From positions 1 to 63,401 of the IMG/VR virus record IMGVR_UViG_3300042541_000733: 63,401 nt of DNA; one strand, given 5' to 3'. The notes beneath the pieces are model-generated. The model saw nothing but the letters and a program-made list of their open reading frames with translations, did no database searches and was not told where the DNA came from. This DNA is from a virus. The position numbers were made by a program, and so were the translations under genes. Position 1 is the stretch's first letter, and each line of letters opens with the position of its first letter. Positions 1 to 7,415 of this stretch are shown here, piece by piece.

Positions 1-1
1 A

Positions 2-127
2 AAAGGTGATACTGGTAATACAGGTGCAACTGGTGCCACTGGTGCACAAGGATTACAAGGTATAAAAGGTGATACTGGTAATACAGGTGCAACTGGTGCC
101 ACTGGTGCACAAGGATTACAAGGTATA
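2..127 (+). repeat. Perfect tandem 63-bp repeat, two copies
   Basis: Positions 2-64 and 65-127 are identical and each encode 21 residues of Gly-X-Y collagen repeat. Identical codons, not just identical residues, point to a recent duplication or slippage event that changed fibre length. Confidence 0.9.
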
Positions 128-727
128 TTAGGATCTCAAGGTATACAAGGTGTATTAGGTTCTCAAGGTGTTGTTGGTGCCAATGGCGCTCAAGGCACAC
201 AAGGTTTGCAGGGTCCTATTGGACTTCAAGGTGCTCAAGGTATATTAGGCGGACTAGGGCCTCAAGGACCACAAGGTATATCAAGTCAAGGCACGACAGG
301 CGCTTCTGCATCAATTACTACAGATTCTACAAGCGCAGCCAGAAATGTCTTGTTTACAGATCAATCTTCTGGTTTCCTAAGCACAACGTATGTGAATAGT
401 AGCAGCTTAACATTTAACCCAGGTACGGCAACTCTTACAGCAACGAACTTCAATTCAAGTTCAGACAGATCAATGAAGTACAATATCAAAAATGTAAATG
501 GTGCGTTAAATAAATTAGAAATGTTAAACGGTGTAGAATTTACATGGAAAAATACAAATCTAGAATCGATAGGTGTTATCGCTCAAGATGTCGAAGATGT
601 GTTCCCTGAATTGGTATCAACAACAGATGGAAAGAAGACGGTAAACTATAATGGTCTTATCGGAGTTCTCATTGAAGCCGTAAAGACATTGAATGAAAAA
701 ATTGCAATTCTTGAAAGTAATACTTGA
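2..727 (+). CDS. Collagen-like tail fibre with C-terminal S74-type chaperone domain (5' end missing)
   Basis: The frame is open from the first bases of the window, so the gene is truncated at its 5' end. The N-terminal part seen is a run of Gly-X-Y triplets (collagen-like), including two identical 21-residue blocks. The last ~85 residues match the intramolecular chaperone of endosialidase (peptidase S74): a Ser-Asp-Arg-Ser-Met-Lys start, then '[16 protein letters not shown]' and a C-terminal coiled coil. In this family the domain trimerises the fibre and then cleaves itself off. I infer a distal tail fibre or virion decoration protein used in host contact. Confidence 0.85.
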   Translation, partial: KGDTGNTGATGATGAQGLQGIKGDTGNTGATGATGAQGLQGILGSQGIQGVLGSQGVVGANGAQGTQGLQGPIGLQGAQGILGGLGPQGPQGISSQGTTGASASITTDSTSAARNVLFTDQSSGFLSTTYVNSSSLTFNPGTATLTATNFNSSSDRSMKYNIKNVNGALNKLEMLNGVEFTWKNTNLESIGVIAQDVEDVFPELVSTTDGKKTVNYNGLIGVLIEAVKTLNEKIAILESNT

Positions 728-755
728 CACCACCAACCAAAACGTGCTATAAATA
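724..755 (+). promoter_or_regulatory. Overlapping sigma70-like and T4-type late promoter upstream of hsp20
   Basis: TTGACA at 724-729 is followed 18 bp later by TATAAA at 748. The same place reads TATAAATA (748-755), the T4 late-promoter core. It overlaps the stop codon of the tail fibre gene and precedes the small heat-shock gene by about 60 bp. Confidence 0.6.
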
Positions 756-816
756 GATATGTCTTCGCCTTAATGGGAAGACTACAACAACTAACTTGCA
801 TAAATGGAGTTAACAT

Positions 817-1353
817 ATGAACAAGTCATTTTTCGATCCCTTCTCTTTTGCTTCAGATTTTCCTAAGCAGTTTAACACTACAGTAGGTTTTGAACCTATT
901 CTCAAGCGTCTTGCGGAAATGAGTGAAACTCTTCCTAAGATTTCTGCCTATCCCCCATACAACATAAAGAAGACTGGTGATACTACGTATGTCATCGAAA
1001 TGGCTGTTGCAGGTTTCGGTAGACAAGATTTGGAACTTGAGCTTCAAGACGGAAAGTTAACCATCAAGGGTAACGTTCATACGAATGATACAGATGATAA
1101 TTACATCTTCAAAGGTATTGCTGAACGGGCATTCACTCGTCAATTTGAATTAGCTGATACGGTCGAAGTCAAGAATGCTGATCTTATCAACGGTATGCTT
1201 AAGATTTGGCTTGAGCGTTTCATTCCTGAAGATAAGAAGCCTAAGAAGATTAACATTGGGGAAGAACCTAAGACTGAATCAAAGAAAGAACTTCTTACCG
1301 AATCTGGCAACAATGCCACTAAAGAATATCTACAAGACAGATCGGATAAGTAA
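817..1353 (+). CDS. Small heat shock protein, Hsp20/IbpA type
   Basis: A 178-residue protein with an alpha-crystallin domain at about residues 45-145. It begins 'YPPYNIKKTGDTTYVIEMAV' and contains 'AVAGF' and a beta-sandwich pattern typical of IbpA/HspD proteins of Proteobacteria. The family holds unfolding proteins in a refoldable state. T4-like cyanophages often carry an hsp20 near virion genes. The C-terminal tail is longer and more charged than in bacterial IbpA and lacks a clear I-x-I motif. A late motif lies upstream, so expression with structural proteins and a role in assembly are plausible. Confidence 0.92.
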   Translation: MNKSFFDPFSFASDFPKQFNTTVGFEPILKRLAEMSETLPKISAYPPYNIKKTGDTTYVIEMAVAGFGRQDLELELQDGKLTIKGNVHTNDTDDNYIFKGIAERAFTRQFELADTVEVKNADLINGMLKIWLERFIPEDKKPKKINIGEEPKTESKKELLTESGNNATKEYLQDRSDK

Positions 1354-1502
1354 TGATAAGAACACTGAAGAAAATATTCACTCGCAAGAGTGAGCAAGAT
1401 CGCATGTATGATTATCTTTGTCAGGCTACAGATCAGGCTCACTTAGAATGGCTTCAGCGTGAATGGGACCGCAAGTCCTATAATGATAGGAGACATTGGT
1501 AA
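1353..1502 (+). CDS. Small DUF3563-like protein, 49 aa
   Basis: The ATG overlaps the hsp20 stop (TAATG), so translation is probably coupled. The 49-residue product starts MIRTLKKIFTR and continues with 'YDYLCQATDQAHLEWLQREW'. It resembles the small DUF3563 proteins of Proteobacteria (basic N-terminus, then a 'YLxQAxDxxxLExRxRE' helix). Function is unknown. The family link is from memory of the pattern only. Confidence 0.65.
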   Translation: MIRTLKKIFTRKSEQDRMYDYLCQATDQAHLEWLQREWDRKSYNDRRHW

Positions 1503-1555
1503 TGTTTCCTTATACTAATGAAGAAGCTGATTGGCTATCTGGCCAATGACACTAT

Positions 1556-1585
1556 ATATTGAGGGGGAATCAGCTCCCTCAATAT
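1556..1585 (+). terminator. Hairpin, likely terminator before pstS
   Basis: ATATTGAGGG (1556-1565) pairs perfectly with CCCTCAATAT (1576-1585) around a 10-nt loop, followed by a T-rich stretch. It separates the hsp20 unit from pstS. Confidence 0.6.
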
Positions 1586-1601
1586 TTATTATGGAGTTAC
1601 T

Positions 1602-2576
1602 ATGAACAATAAAACTATGATTACTCTTGCTGCTGCTCTATTTGCTTTTGGCACTAGTGCTGCTTATGCTACCAGCGACCAGATCCGTGTCGTTGGATCA
1701 TCCACTGTTTATCCTTTCACAACCGCTGTAGCAGAACAGTTTGCTAAGAAGAATGGTGTATCTGCACCAATCGTTGAATCAACTGGTACTGGTGGTGGTA
1801 TTAAGTTGTTCTGTGCTGGTGACGGTCCAGAAACTCCCGATGCAGTTAATGCTTCGCGCGAGATGAAGAAGGAAGAACTTGATTTGTGCGCTAAGAATGG
1901 TGTAGAGCATATTGAGCAAGTTACAATTGGTATTGATGCTATTGTTCTAGCAGCATCTAAGGATCATGTTGATATGAACCTAACAACCGAAGACATTTAC
2001 AAGGCTCTAGCCAAGTATGTTTTCGTTGATGGTGGTTTCAAAGAGAATACTTCTAAGACATGGAAGGACATTCGCGCTGATCTTCCTGCTGACAAGATTG
2101 AAGTTCTAGGCCCTCCGCCAACTTCAGGTACCCGCGACTCATTTATTGAGTTGGTATTTGAAAAGGAATGTAAGTCTGTCATTAAGAAGAACAACATCAT
2201 TGCATCACCGGAAGACACAAAGACATTCTGTCATTCTGTTCGTGAAGATGGCGCTTATGTTGAAGCTGGTGAGAACGATAATCTAATCGTTCAGAAGATT
2301 CAGGCTAATCCTAAGGCTTTAGGTATCTTCGGATTCTCATTCCTTGAGCAGAATGCAAACGCAATCAGTGGCACTACTGTTAACGGTGTTGTTCCTGAAT
2401 ACGAAGCAATCGCTGCTGGTCAGTATCCTATCTCACGTAAGCTTTATGTATACTTCAAAACTTCACATCTGGAATCCAATCCAAACTTGAAGAAGTTTAT
2501 GGAAGAATATCAGAGTGATGAGGCTATCGGCTCAGATGGCTATCTTTTGGACAAGGGTCTTATCCCACTTAAGTAA
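1602..2576 (+). CDS. pstS: PstS phosphate-binding protein
   Basis: 324 residues with a cleavable signal peptide (MNNKTMITLAAALFAF...AYA). The mature part starts 'IRVVGSSTVYPFTTAVAEQF' and has 'STGTGGGIKLFCAG' and 'PPTSGTRDSFIELV', the phosphate-binding loops of PstS-type periplasmic proteins. In cyanophages PstS is an auxiliary metabolic gene that raises phosphate uptake during infection. The start has GGAG 5-8 nt upstream. No other pst gene is seen in the window, so it must work with the host PstCAB transporter. Confidence 0.92.
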   Translation: MNNKTMITLAAALFAFGTSAAYATSDQIRVVGSSTVYPFTTAVAEQFAKKNGVSAPIVESTGTGGGIKLFCAGDGPETPDAVNASREMKKEELDLCAKNGVEHIEQVTIGIDAIVLAASKDHVDMNLTTEDIYKALAKYVFVDGGFKENTSKTWKDIRADLPADKIEVLGPPPTSGTRDSFIELVFEKECKSVIKKNNIIASPEDTKTFCHSVREDGAYVEAGENDNLIVQKIQANPKALGIFGFSFLEQNANAISGTTVNGVVPEYEAIAAGQYPISRKLYVYFKTSHLESNPNLKKFMEEYQSDEAIGSDGYLLDKGLIPLK

Positions 2577-2579
2577 TAG

Positions 2580-2608
2580 TTGACACAACAGAGAGGATGC
2601 TATATAAT
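2580..2608 (+). promoter_or_regulatory. Consensus sigma70 promoter
   Basis: TTGACA at 2580-2585, a 17-bp spacer and TATAAT at 2603-2608: a perfect match to the sigma70 consensus. It overlaps the first ATG of the downstream frame and so argues for the internal start at 2639. Confidence 0.85.
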
Positions 2609-2638
2609 AGTGTCCTCTCTTCTTTTTATAGGTATATT

Positions 2639-3394
2639 ATGAAACTAATCATTGAAAAGTCTGTAGTCGTTATCACGCCAACAATCGGCAAACCTGCTTT
2701 AGCAGATGCAATTCGTTCTGTTCAAGAACAAACATATTCTAACATTCGTCATTTGATTGTTGCGGACGGTCACAAAGAATATTCTGATGCAATGATGGAT
2801 GTTGTTCTGAATACTATAGAAATACCTCCTAAGAAAAATATTCAAACAACAAGCGTTCCTACAAATACCGGCGCAAAGGGTATTAACGGACAGCGCATTT
2901 ATGCCGCGTATCCCCATCTGGTTGATGAGGACTATGTGTTATTTCTAGATGATGATAATTGGTTTGAACCGAATCATGTCAAGTCTCTTGTCGAATTGAT
3001 CGAAGCTGAAAAACTTGATTGGGCACATTCATTGCGTAAAATATATACACCAGATAAGCAGTTTATTGCAGATGACAACTGTGAAGCATTAGGCAAATGG
3101 CCAATCTACTTTACACATGATAATCCACAGTATCTCGTAGACACTTCCGCATATGCATTCAAGCGTGAATTCATTCAGGCAACAAGCTACATTTGGGATG
3201 CAAAGCACTTCGCTTGTGATCGGATTTATTTCAACGCTATTCGAGAACGCAGTAGGTGGAATACAACGAGCAACCATTCTATGTGCTATCGTGTGGATAG
3301 TGGTCCTATTTCTGTGAACGGTGATTTCTTTATCGAAGGCAATCAAAAGCAACTTGAACATTATAAAGGAGAACTACCTTGGGTAAAGACCTAA
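2639..3394 (+). CDS. Family 2-like (GT-A) glycosyltransferase
   Basis: 251 residues from the ATG at 2639. An upstream in-frame ATG at 2597 lies across the promoter -10 box and was rejected. The N-terminus 'VVVITPTIGKPALADAIRSV' is the GT-A nucleotide-sugar fold. 'LFLDDDNWFEP' supplies a DxD metal-binding motif at about residue 105. First gene of a three-gene cluster with overlapping ends (3379 and 4274). The cluster probably modifies a glycan on the host surface, on DNA or on virions; acceptor and sugar cannot be told from sequence. Confidence 0.8.
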   Translation: MKLIIEKSVVVITPTIGKPALADAIRSVQEQTYSNIRHLIVADGHKEYSDAMMDVVLNTIEIPPKKNIQTTSVPTNTGAKGINGQRIYAAYPHLVDEDYVLFLDDDNWFEPNHVKSLVELIEAEKLDWAHSLRKIYTPDKQFIADDNCEALGKWPIYFTHDNPQYLVDTSAYAFKREFIQATSYIWDAKHFACDRIYFNAIRERSRWNTTSNHSMCYRVDSGPISVNGDFFIEGNQKQLEHYKGELPWVKT

Positions 3395-4284
3395 TTATTG
3401 GTGGTGCATCAAACTACGACTGGAATAAACTGAAGCATTGGGTCAACTCTATTAAGAAGTCTGGCTTTAAGGGTGATATCGTTTTGGTTGCAACGAACAT
3501 TGAAAAAGAAACAATTGAAAAGCTTACAGAAGAAGGACTTATCCTTGAACTTTATGGAGACGTTCAAGAAGATGGTAGTGTTAAGTCTTTTCACAATGGT
3601 GCACCGCACGTAGAACGCTTCTTCTATATCTGGAACTATTTGACTAAGCATGGATCAAAATATGACTTTGTAGTGGCAACTGATACCCGCGATGTTGTTT
3701 TTCAGTCCAATCCTTCTGATTGGTATGATGATGCAATTTTTGAAGGACTTCAAGACCTCATTGTATCGTGTGAAGGTATGAAGTATGAAGATGAACCTTG
3801 GAACAATCAAAATCTGTTGCAATCATTTGGATCATATTTCCATAAGATTTACAAAGAAATGAAAGTCTGCAACGTTGGTATTCTTGCAGGATCACCATCT
3901 CAAATGCGCGACTTGTTCTTCATGATTTTTCAAATGTCGATCAATCGTCCTATTCCTATTGTCGATCAAGTTGTATTCAACATTATTCTTCAGCAGAAGC
4001 CTTATACTGATATAGTGAAAACCACAACGAACAAAGATGCTTGGGCAATCAATCTAGGTATTACGAGAGAAGCAGTCAAGTCGGGTGCAGGTGACCTAGG
4101 AGCTACAATTCAAAACAATCCGTCTAAGATGATTCTATATGAAACTACATACCTTGACGAACAACCGAGTATTACGGATGATGGTATCGTTGTCAATTCT
4201 AAGGGTATACCGTTTGTTATAGTTCATCAATATGACAGAACATTGGCATGGCGTGAAAGCATTGAGGCTAGATATGATCAGTAA
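3379..4284 (+). CDS. GT-A-like glycosyltransferase with DxRD motif
   Basis: 301 residues. The start is TTG at 3379, supported by AAAGGAG 7 nt upstream and a 16-nt overlap with the previous gene. 'FVVATDTRDVVFQSNP' resembles the DxD region of GT-A transferases acting on polysaccharides, and 'CNVGILAGSPSQM' and 'IVDQVVFNIILQ' follow the usual order in such enzymes. No signal peptide, so it is cytoplasmic. Acceptor unknown. Confidence 0.65.
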   Translation: MGKDLIIGGASNYDWNKLKHWVNSIKKSGFKGDIVLVATNIEKETIEKLTEEGLILELYGDVQEDGSVKSFHNGAPHVERFFYIWNYLTKHGSKYDFVVATDTRDVVFQSNPSDWYDDAIFEGLQDLIVSCEGMKYEDEPWNNQNLLQSFGSYFHKIYKEMKVCNVGILAGSPSQMRDLFFMIFQMSINRPIPIVDQVVFNIILQQKPYTDIVKTTTNKDAWAINLGITREAVKSGAGDLGATIQNNPSKMILYETTYLDEQPSITDDGIVVNSKGIPFVIVHQYDRTLAWRESIEARYDQ

Positions 4285-4903
4285 TACAGGCGATATAAGT
4301 CAGTTCTTTGACTTTCTTAAAGAACGAGATGTGAAGTCTATTTTAGACATTGGTGCTAACGTTGGCAACTTCTCAATGATGATGAGACATATATTGCCAG
4401 AAGCTCAACTGTTTATGATTGAAGCTAATCCTTTTTGTGATGGCATACTGAAGAGAACAGGAATTCCATATTCGATTGTGTGTTTGTCTAATGATGTAAA
4501 AGATGTTCAGTTCTATTTTCAAGACGGTAATATGATTGGTACAGGATCATCTTACTACCTTGAAAATACAAATTATTTTTCTATGAAGAACTATTCTTGG
4601 GTTACCACACAAACACTTGATAGTGTGCTTGAACGTGATTGCCCAGATATCGCGTTTGATTTCATCAAGATGGACACTCAAGGTTCTGAAGTGGACATTA
4701 TGAAAGGTGGACAAAAAGCCATTTCTAATGCACGTTATGTTCTTTTGGAAATATCACTTATTCCTTATAACATAGGAGCTCCTTTAAAAGAAGAAGTATT
4801 GGAATACATGAAGAGTATAGGTTTTGTTCCAATCCAAAAAATTGATGAAAGCTATATGAATGGTTCACTTATTCAAGAAGATTGGATATTTGAAAAAGCT
4901 TGA
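4274..4903 (+). CDS. FkbM-family methyltransferase
   Basis: 209 residues from ATG 4274, chosen because GAGG lies upstream and it gives an 11-nt overlap with the preceding gene; an ATG at 4232 has no ribosome site. Rossmann motif I is 'ILDIGANVGNFSMMM' and 'FIEANPF'-type motif II follows as 'MIEANPF'. 'FIKMDTQGSEVDIMKGG' is the FkbM hallmark (D-x-Q/E-G-x-E). FkbM enzymes O-methylate sugars or other small groups. It probably methylates the product of the two neighbouring glycosyltransferases. Confidence 0.88.
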   Translation: MISNTGDISQFFDFLKERDVKSILDIGANVGNFSMMMRHILPEAQLFMIEANPFCDGILKRTGIPYSIVCLSNDVKDVQFYFQDGNMIGTGSSYYLENTNYFSMKNYSWVTTQTLDSVLERDCPDIAFDFIKMDTQGSEVDIMKGGQKAISNARYVLLEISLIPYNIGAPLKEEVLEYMKSIGFVPIQKIDESYMNGSLIQEDWIFEKA

Positions 4904-4928
4904 CATTCTGTGCTTCCAATGCTATGAT
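4900..4928 (+). promoter_or_regulatory. Sigma70 promoter
   Basis: TTGACA 4900-4905, 17-bp spacer, TATGAT 4923-4928. Drives the 88-aa gene at 4958 and possibly the tRNA-Gly that follows. Confidence 0.8.
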
Positions 4929-4957
4929 TATTAGTAATCTACATTAAGAGAGGAAAT

Positions 4958-5224
4958 ATGCTTAGTAAGTTGGAAATGGAAACTATTTGGCGTGAGCAAC
5001 CTTATGGTGCGTTTAAGTCTATAAAGTCCCGAATGAAAGGACGAAAGAAGTTTACTATTTCCGTTGAACCGTACGTTAAGAATTTTCTTCCTGCACAATC
5101 TTTTGTGGTGTATGCAAAGAATTACAACCATGCTTGTGATGAAGCAAGCATTCAGTTTTGGGCAAAGAATCGTGATACTATCGAAGTTAAGATAGACGGC
5201 TATTCGTTCAAAGAAGTTAGATAA
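4958..5224 (+). CDS. Hypothetical protein, 88 aa
   Basis: Starts at ATG 4958 after GAGG. Basic N-terminal half, mixed alpha/beta; no motif I recognise. It sits between a sigma70 promoter and tRNA-Gly. Confidence 0.75.
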   Translation: MLSKLEMETIWREQPYGAFKSIKSRMKGRKKFTISVEPYVKNFLPAQSFVVYAKNYNHACDEASIQFWAKNRDTIEVKIDGYSFKEVR

Positions 5225-5235
5225 ATACAAAGAGC

Positions 5236-5309
5236 GCGAGGTTGGTATATGGGTTGTGCCCCAGCCTTCCAAGCTGTAGAAGCGGGTTCGAGTCCCGCAC
5301 CTCGCTCCA
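5236..5309 (+). tRNA. tRNA-Gly(UCC)
   Basis: Acceptor GCGAGGT pairs with ACCTCGC, discriminator T, encoded CCA. Anticodon loop CTTCCAA gives UCC. T-arm GCGGG-TTCGAGT-CCCGC. It lies alone, 11 kb before the main tRNA array, behind a GATAAATA late-like motif at the end of the previous gene. Confidence 0.93.
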
Positions 5310-5332
5310 ATCTTTCATTATGAGGTAACACT

Positions 5333-5575
5333 ATGTCCATTTGGTATATTATTCTTTTCACTGTTCTGGCAGACGGTAAGGCTACCGTTGATACCAGATA
5401 TCCTAACACTCCTGAATACAATAACGAGAAGACTTGCAATGAAGTCGGCAACTTTCTTATGGATGAAGAGCAGACTAAGATTGGCACGAATGCTGGTATT
5501 GTCTATTACATCTGTAAGGAAATTACCGGCGAAGAAATCAAGAAGGCAACTAGCAAGACTGGAAGCGGTACCTAA
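5333..5575 (+). CDS. Hypothetical protein, 80 aa, paired Cys
   Basis: RBS GAGG precedes ATG 5333. Hydrophobic start 'WYIILFTVL', a mid Cys (EKTCNEVG) and a terminal 'YYIC'. The same layout (hydrophobic strand, C-E-x-G, YxC near the end) recurs in the 59-aa product at 60010, so the two look like distant paralogues. Function unknown. Confidence 0.7.
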   Translation: MSIWYIILFTVLADGKATVDTRYPNTPEYNNEKTCNEVGNFLMDEEQTKIGTNAGIVYYICKEITGEEIKKATSKTGSGT

Positions 5576-5742
5576 TGAATAACTTTACTCTAGATGAGTT
5601 TATTGAGAATGAAGATGGTAGTGCGACTATTTCCGTGACTATGGATTACGATACCCTTTTAGTGTTTGCGCGAAAAGGTATCATGGCCACTCTTATTGAA
5701 TCTGCTAATAAGATTATTGAAGAACAGGAAACTAAAGAATGA
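5575..5742 (+). CDS. Hypothetical protein, 55 aa
   Basis: ATG overlaps the preceding stop region (TAATG) and the gene ends in an ATGA overlap with the next one. 'TISVTMDYDTLLVFARKGIM' looks like a beta strand followed by an amphipathic helix. Coupled translation in a chain of three genes; function unknown. Confidence 0.7.
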   Translation: MNNFTLDEFIENEDGSATISVTMDYDTLLVFARKGIMATLIESANKIIEEQETKE

Positions 5743-6428
5743 AGGTTAAGATCGGCGGATATCCTGATACTTGGTGGACTTGTCAAATCCATTCTAACTA
5801 TATGGACAGGAAGTATGGTATTGAATGGAAAGAAAGTGAAACCAAGTTTGAAAAGTTTCTAGAAAAACTTGAATCTGCTATTCGGTGGTTCTATAACAAT
5901 ACTGTAAATCATGTTGTGAAGCATCGTAAGCGCAAGATCAGTGTTCGTATTGACCGTGAAGATACTTGGAGTATGGATCACACTCTAGCATACATCATTC
6001 TTCCTATGCTCAAACAATTAAAGGCCACAAAACACGGCAGCCCTTATATTGAACCTGAAGATATTCCAGAACATATGCGTTTGACTGAAAGAGAGACTGC
6101 TGTTTTTGATCACGGCTCTTATGATAAGACTCTAAACGCAACTGATGAAGAGATTGAAGCGGCCAGTGAAAAGTTTCATGCCCAGTGGATCTGGGTTCTT
6201 GATCAGATGATTTGGAGCTTTGAGCAAGAGATTGATGAAGAGGACGATTATAAGAATTACTATGATCCTTATGAACCAGGAGAAATCGTTGAGGGAGATT
6301 CTCTCTTCAGTAAAGAAGAGCGACTGAAGACCGGCAAGTTTAATGCTGAAAAGTGTAAGGCATATAATGAGCGTAAGCAACTTGGATTCACGCTGTTCGG
6401 TAAGTACTATCAGAATTTGTGGGATTAA
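5739..6428 (+). CDS. Conserved T4-like phage protein, 229 aa
   Basis: Overlaps the previous gene by 4 nt (ATGA). Contains 'DTWSMDHTLAYIILPMLKQL' and 'TKHGSP', a pattern I recall from uncharacterised proteins of many T4-like phages. Acidic C-terminus. No catalytic motif recognised. Confidence 0.75.
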   Translation: MKVKIGGYPDTWWTCQIHSNYMDRKYGIEWKESETKFEKFLEKLESAIRWFYNNTVNHVVKHRKRKISVRIDREDTWSMDHTLAYIILPMLKQLKATKHGSPYIEPEDIPEHMRLTERETAVFDHGSYDKTLNATDEEIEAASEKFHAQWIWVLDQMIWSFEQEIDEEDDYKNYYDPYEPGEIVEGDSLFSKEERLKTGKFNAEKCKAYNERKQLGFTLFGKYYQNLWD

Positions 6429-6431
6429 GAT

Positions 6432-6683
6432 ATGAAGTGTAACACCTGTAAGGTTGAGTTTGAGGATTTGACTGGACGACCGCCTATATTTGGTGTTGGT
6501 TCTGCAATGCTATATCTGAAAGATGATGATTACTACATTCTCGCTTACTTTGGTTCAAAATATGACATGCAAAGATTTGCTCTCAAGAAAGATAAATATG
6601 AGACAGGCATTGTCTGTGATGATTGTATTAGTAAATTTATAAAAGATGGCAAAGCCTGGATGATAGAAGACGGAGTATGGTAA
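6432..6683 (+). CDS. Small zinc-ribbon-like protein, 83 aa
   Basis: CNTC at the N-terminus and CDDC near residue 65 form a pair of CxxC knuckles that could bind one zinc. The middle is beta-rich. Starts 4 nt after the previous stop. Function unknown. Confidence 0.7.
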   Translation: MKCNTCKVEFEDLTGRPPIFGVGSAMLYLKDDDYYILAYFGSKYDMQRFALKKDKYETGIVCDDCISKFIKDGKAWMIEDGVW

Positions 6684-6705
6684 ACCCCTTATAAGGAATA
6701 GAGCT

Positions 6706-6906
6706 ATGACATATCAGACTATTTCCGAAGAGATTATAAAGCAAGCGGCAGAACTATCCGGACCTAACAGTAGCTTCCACACAGCACTAAAATATGCAGA
6801 TGACTATAGACAAGCAGGATTAAACCCTGTATACTATACAGACGATGAAGAGAAAATGGTATTCGTCACTACCGAAGAAAAAATGAACGGCAATGTATTC
6901 CATTAA
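6706..6906 (+). CDS. Hypothetical protein, 66 aa
   Basis: ATG 6706 with GGAATAG upstream. Short helical, acidic protein; no family recognised. Confidence 0.6.
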   Translation: MTYQTISEEIIKQAAELSGPNSSFHTALKYADDYRQAGLNPVYYTDDEEKMVFVTTEEKMNGNVFH

Positions 6907-6915
6907 GGAGAGACT

Positions 6916-7098
6916 ATGAATATTCTTGAAACTCAGTTCGTGCAGCGTGCCTATGATGGTAAGTGGGAAAAGCTTGCCAAAGTTATGGACTACGATAACA
7001 AGTATGTCTATAAGAGCGAGTCAGGATCAAACCTGACTTATATTCCAACTAAGTGGATGACAGTTGGTGTTTATGACATGTTAGTGGAACTAGAGTGA
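6916..7098 (+). CDS. Hypothetical protein, 60 aa
   Basis: Strong RBS AAGGAGAG before ATG 6916. Beta-rich with 'WEKLAKVMDYDNKYVY'. It ends in a TGATG overlap with the next gene. Function unknown. Confidence 0.65.
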   Translation: MNILETQFVQRAYDGKWEKLAKVMDYDNKYVYKSESGSNLTYIPTKWMTVGVYDMLVELE

Positions 7099-7415
7099 TG
7101 GCAGTAAATGTAAAGATCATTAAGTTGATCACGGGTGAAGAATTGCTTGGCGAAGTTGCCGACCATCATATTGAGGATAACATTACTCTTAAGAATCCTG
7201 TTCGTATCGTTGTGATGCCAAATAAGATTGATCCTAAGACTCCAAACATTGGATTTGCTCCGTGGGCAGAATTTACTGATGATAAGACTTTTGTGCTTGA
7301 CAAATCCCACATACTTGCTATAATGAACCCTATTAAAGAGTTCGTCAATCAGTATAATTCCATGTTTGGCGGTCTTGTTCTTCCTACAGGAAATCTTATA
7401 ACCCCAGGAGCATAA
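7098..7415 (+). CDS. Phage protein of Sm/LSm-like pattern, 105 aa
   Basis: ATG 7098 (an in-frame GTG at 7095 is less likely because of the TGATG coupling). 'IIKLITGEELLGEV' followed by strands and 'NPVRIV' is an Sm-like beta-barrel pattern seen in small proteins of T4-like phages. It lies directly upstream of DNA polymerase, overlapping it by one base, and its coding sequence carries a promoter for that gene. RNA binding would be a guess. Confidence 0.7.
   Translation: MAVNVKIIKLITGEELLGEVADHHIEDNITLKNPVRIVVMPNKIDPKTPNIGFAPWAEFTDDKTFVLDKSHILAIMNPIKEFVNQYNSMFGGLVLPTGNLITPGA
7297..7324 (+). promoter_or_regulatory. S70 promoter inside the LSm-like gene, driving DNA polymerase
   Basis: TTGACA 7297-7302, 16-bp spacer, TATAAT 7319-7324. 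It lies about 90 bp before the polymerase start. Confidence 0.7.

Noticed and set aside
2597-2638. Upstream start for the first glycosyltransferase
   Set aside because: It overlaps the -10 element of a perfect sigma70 promoter, so the ATG cannot be on that transcript.
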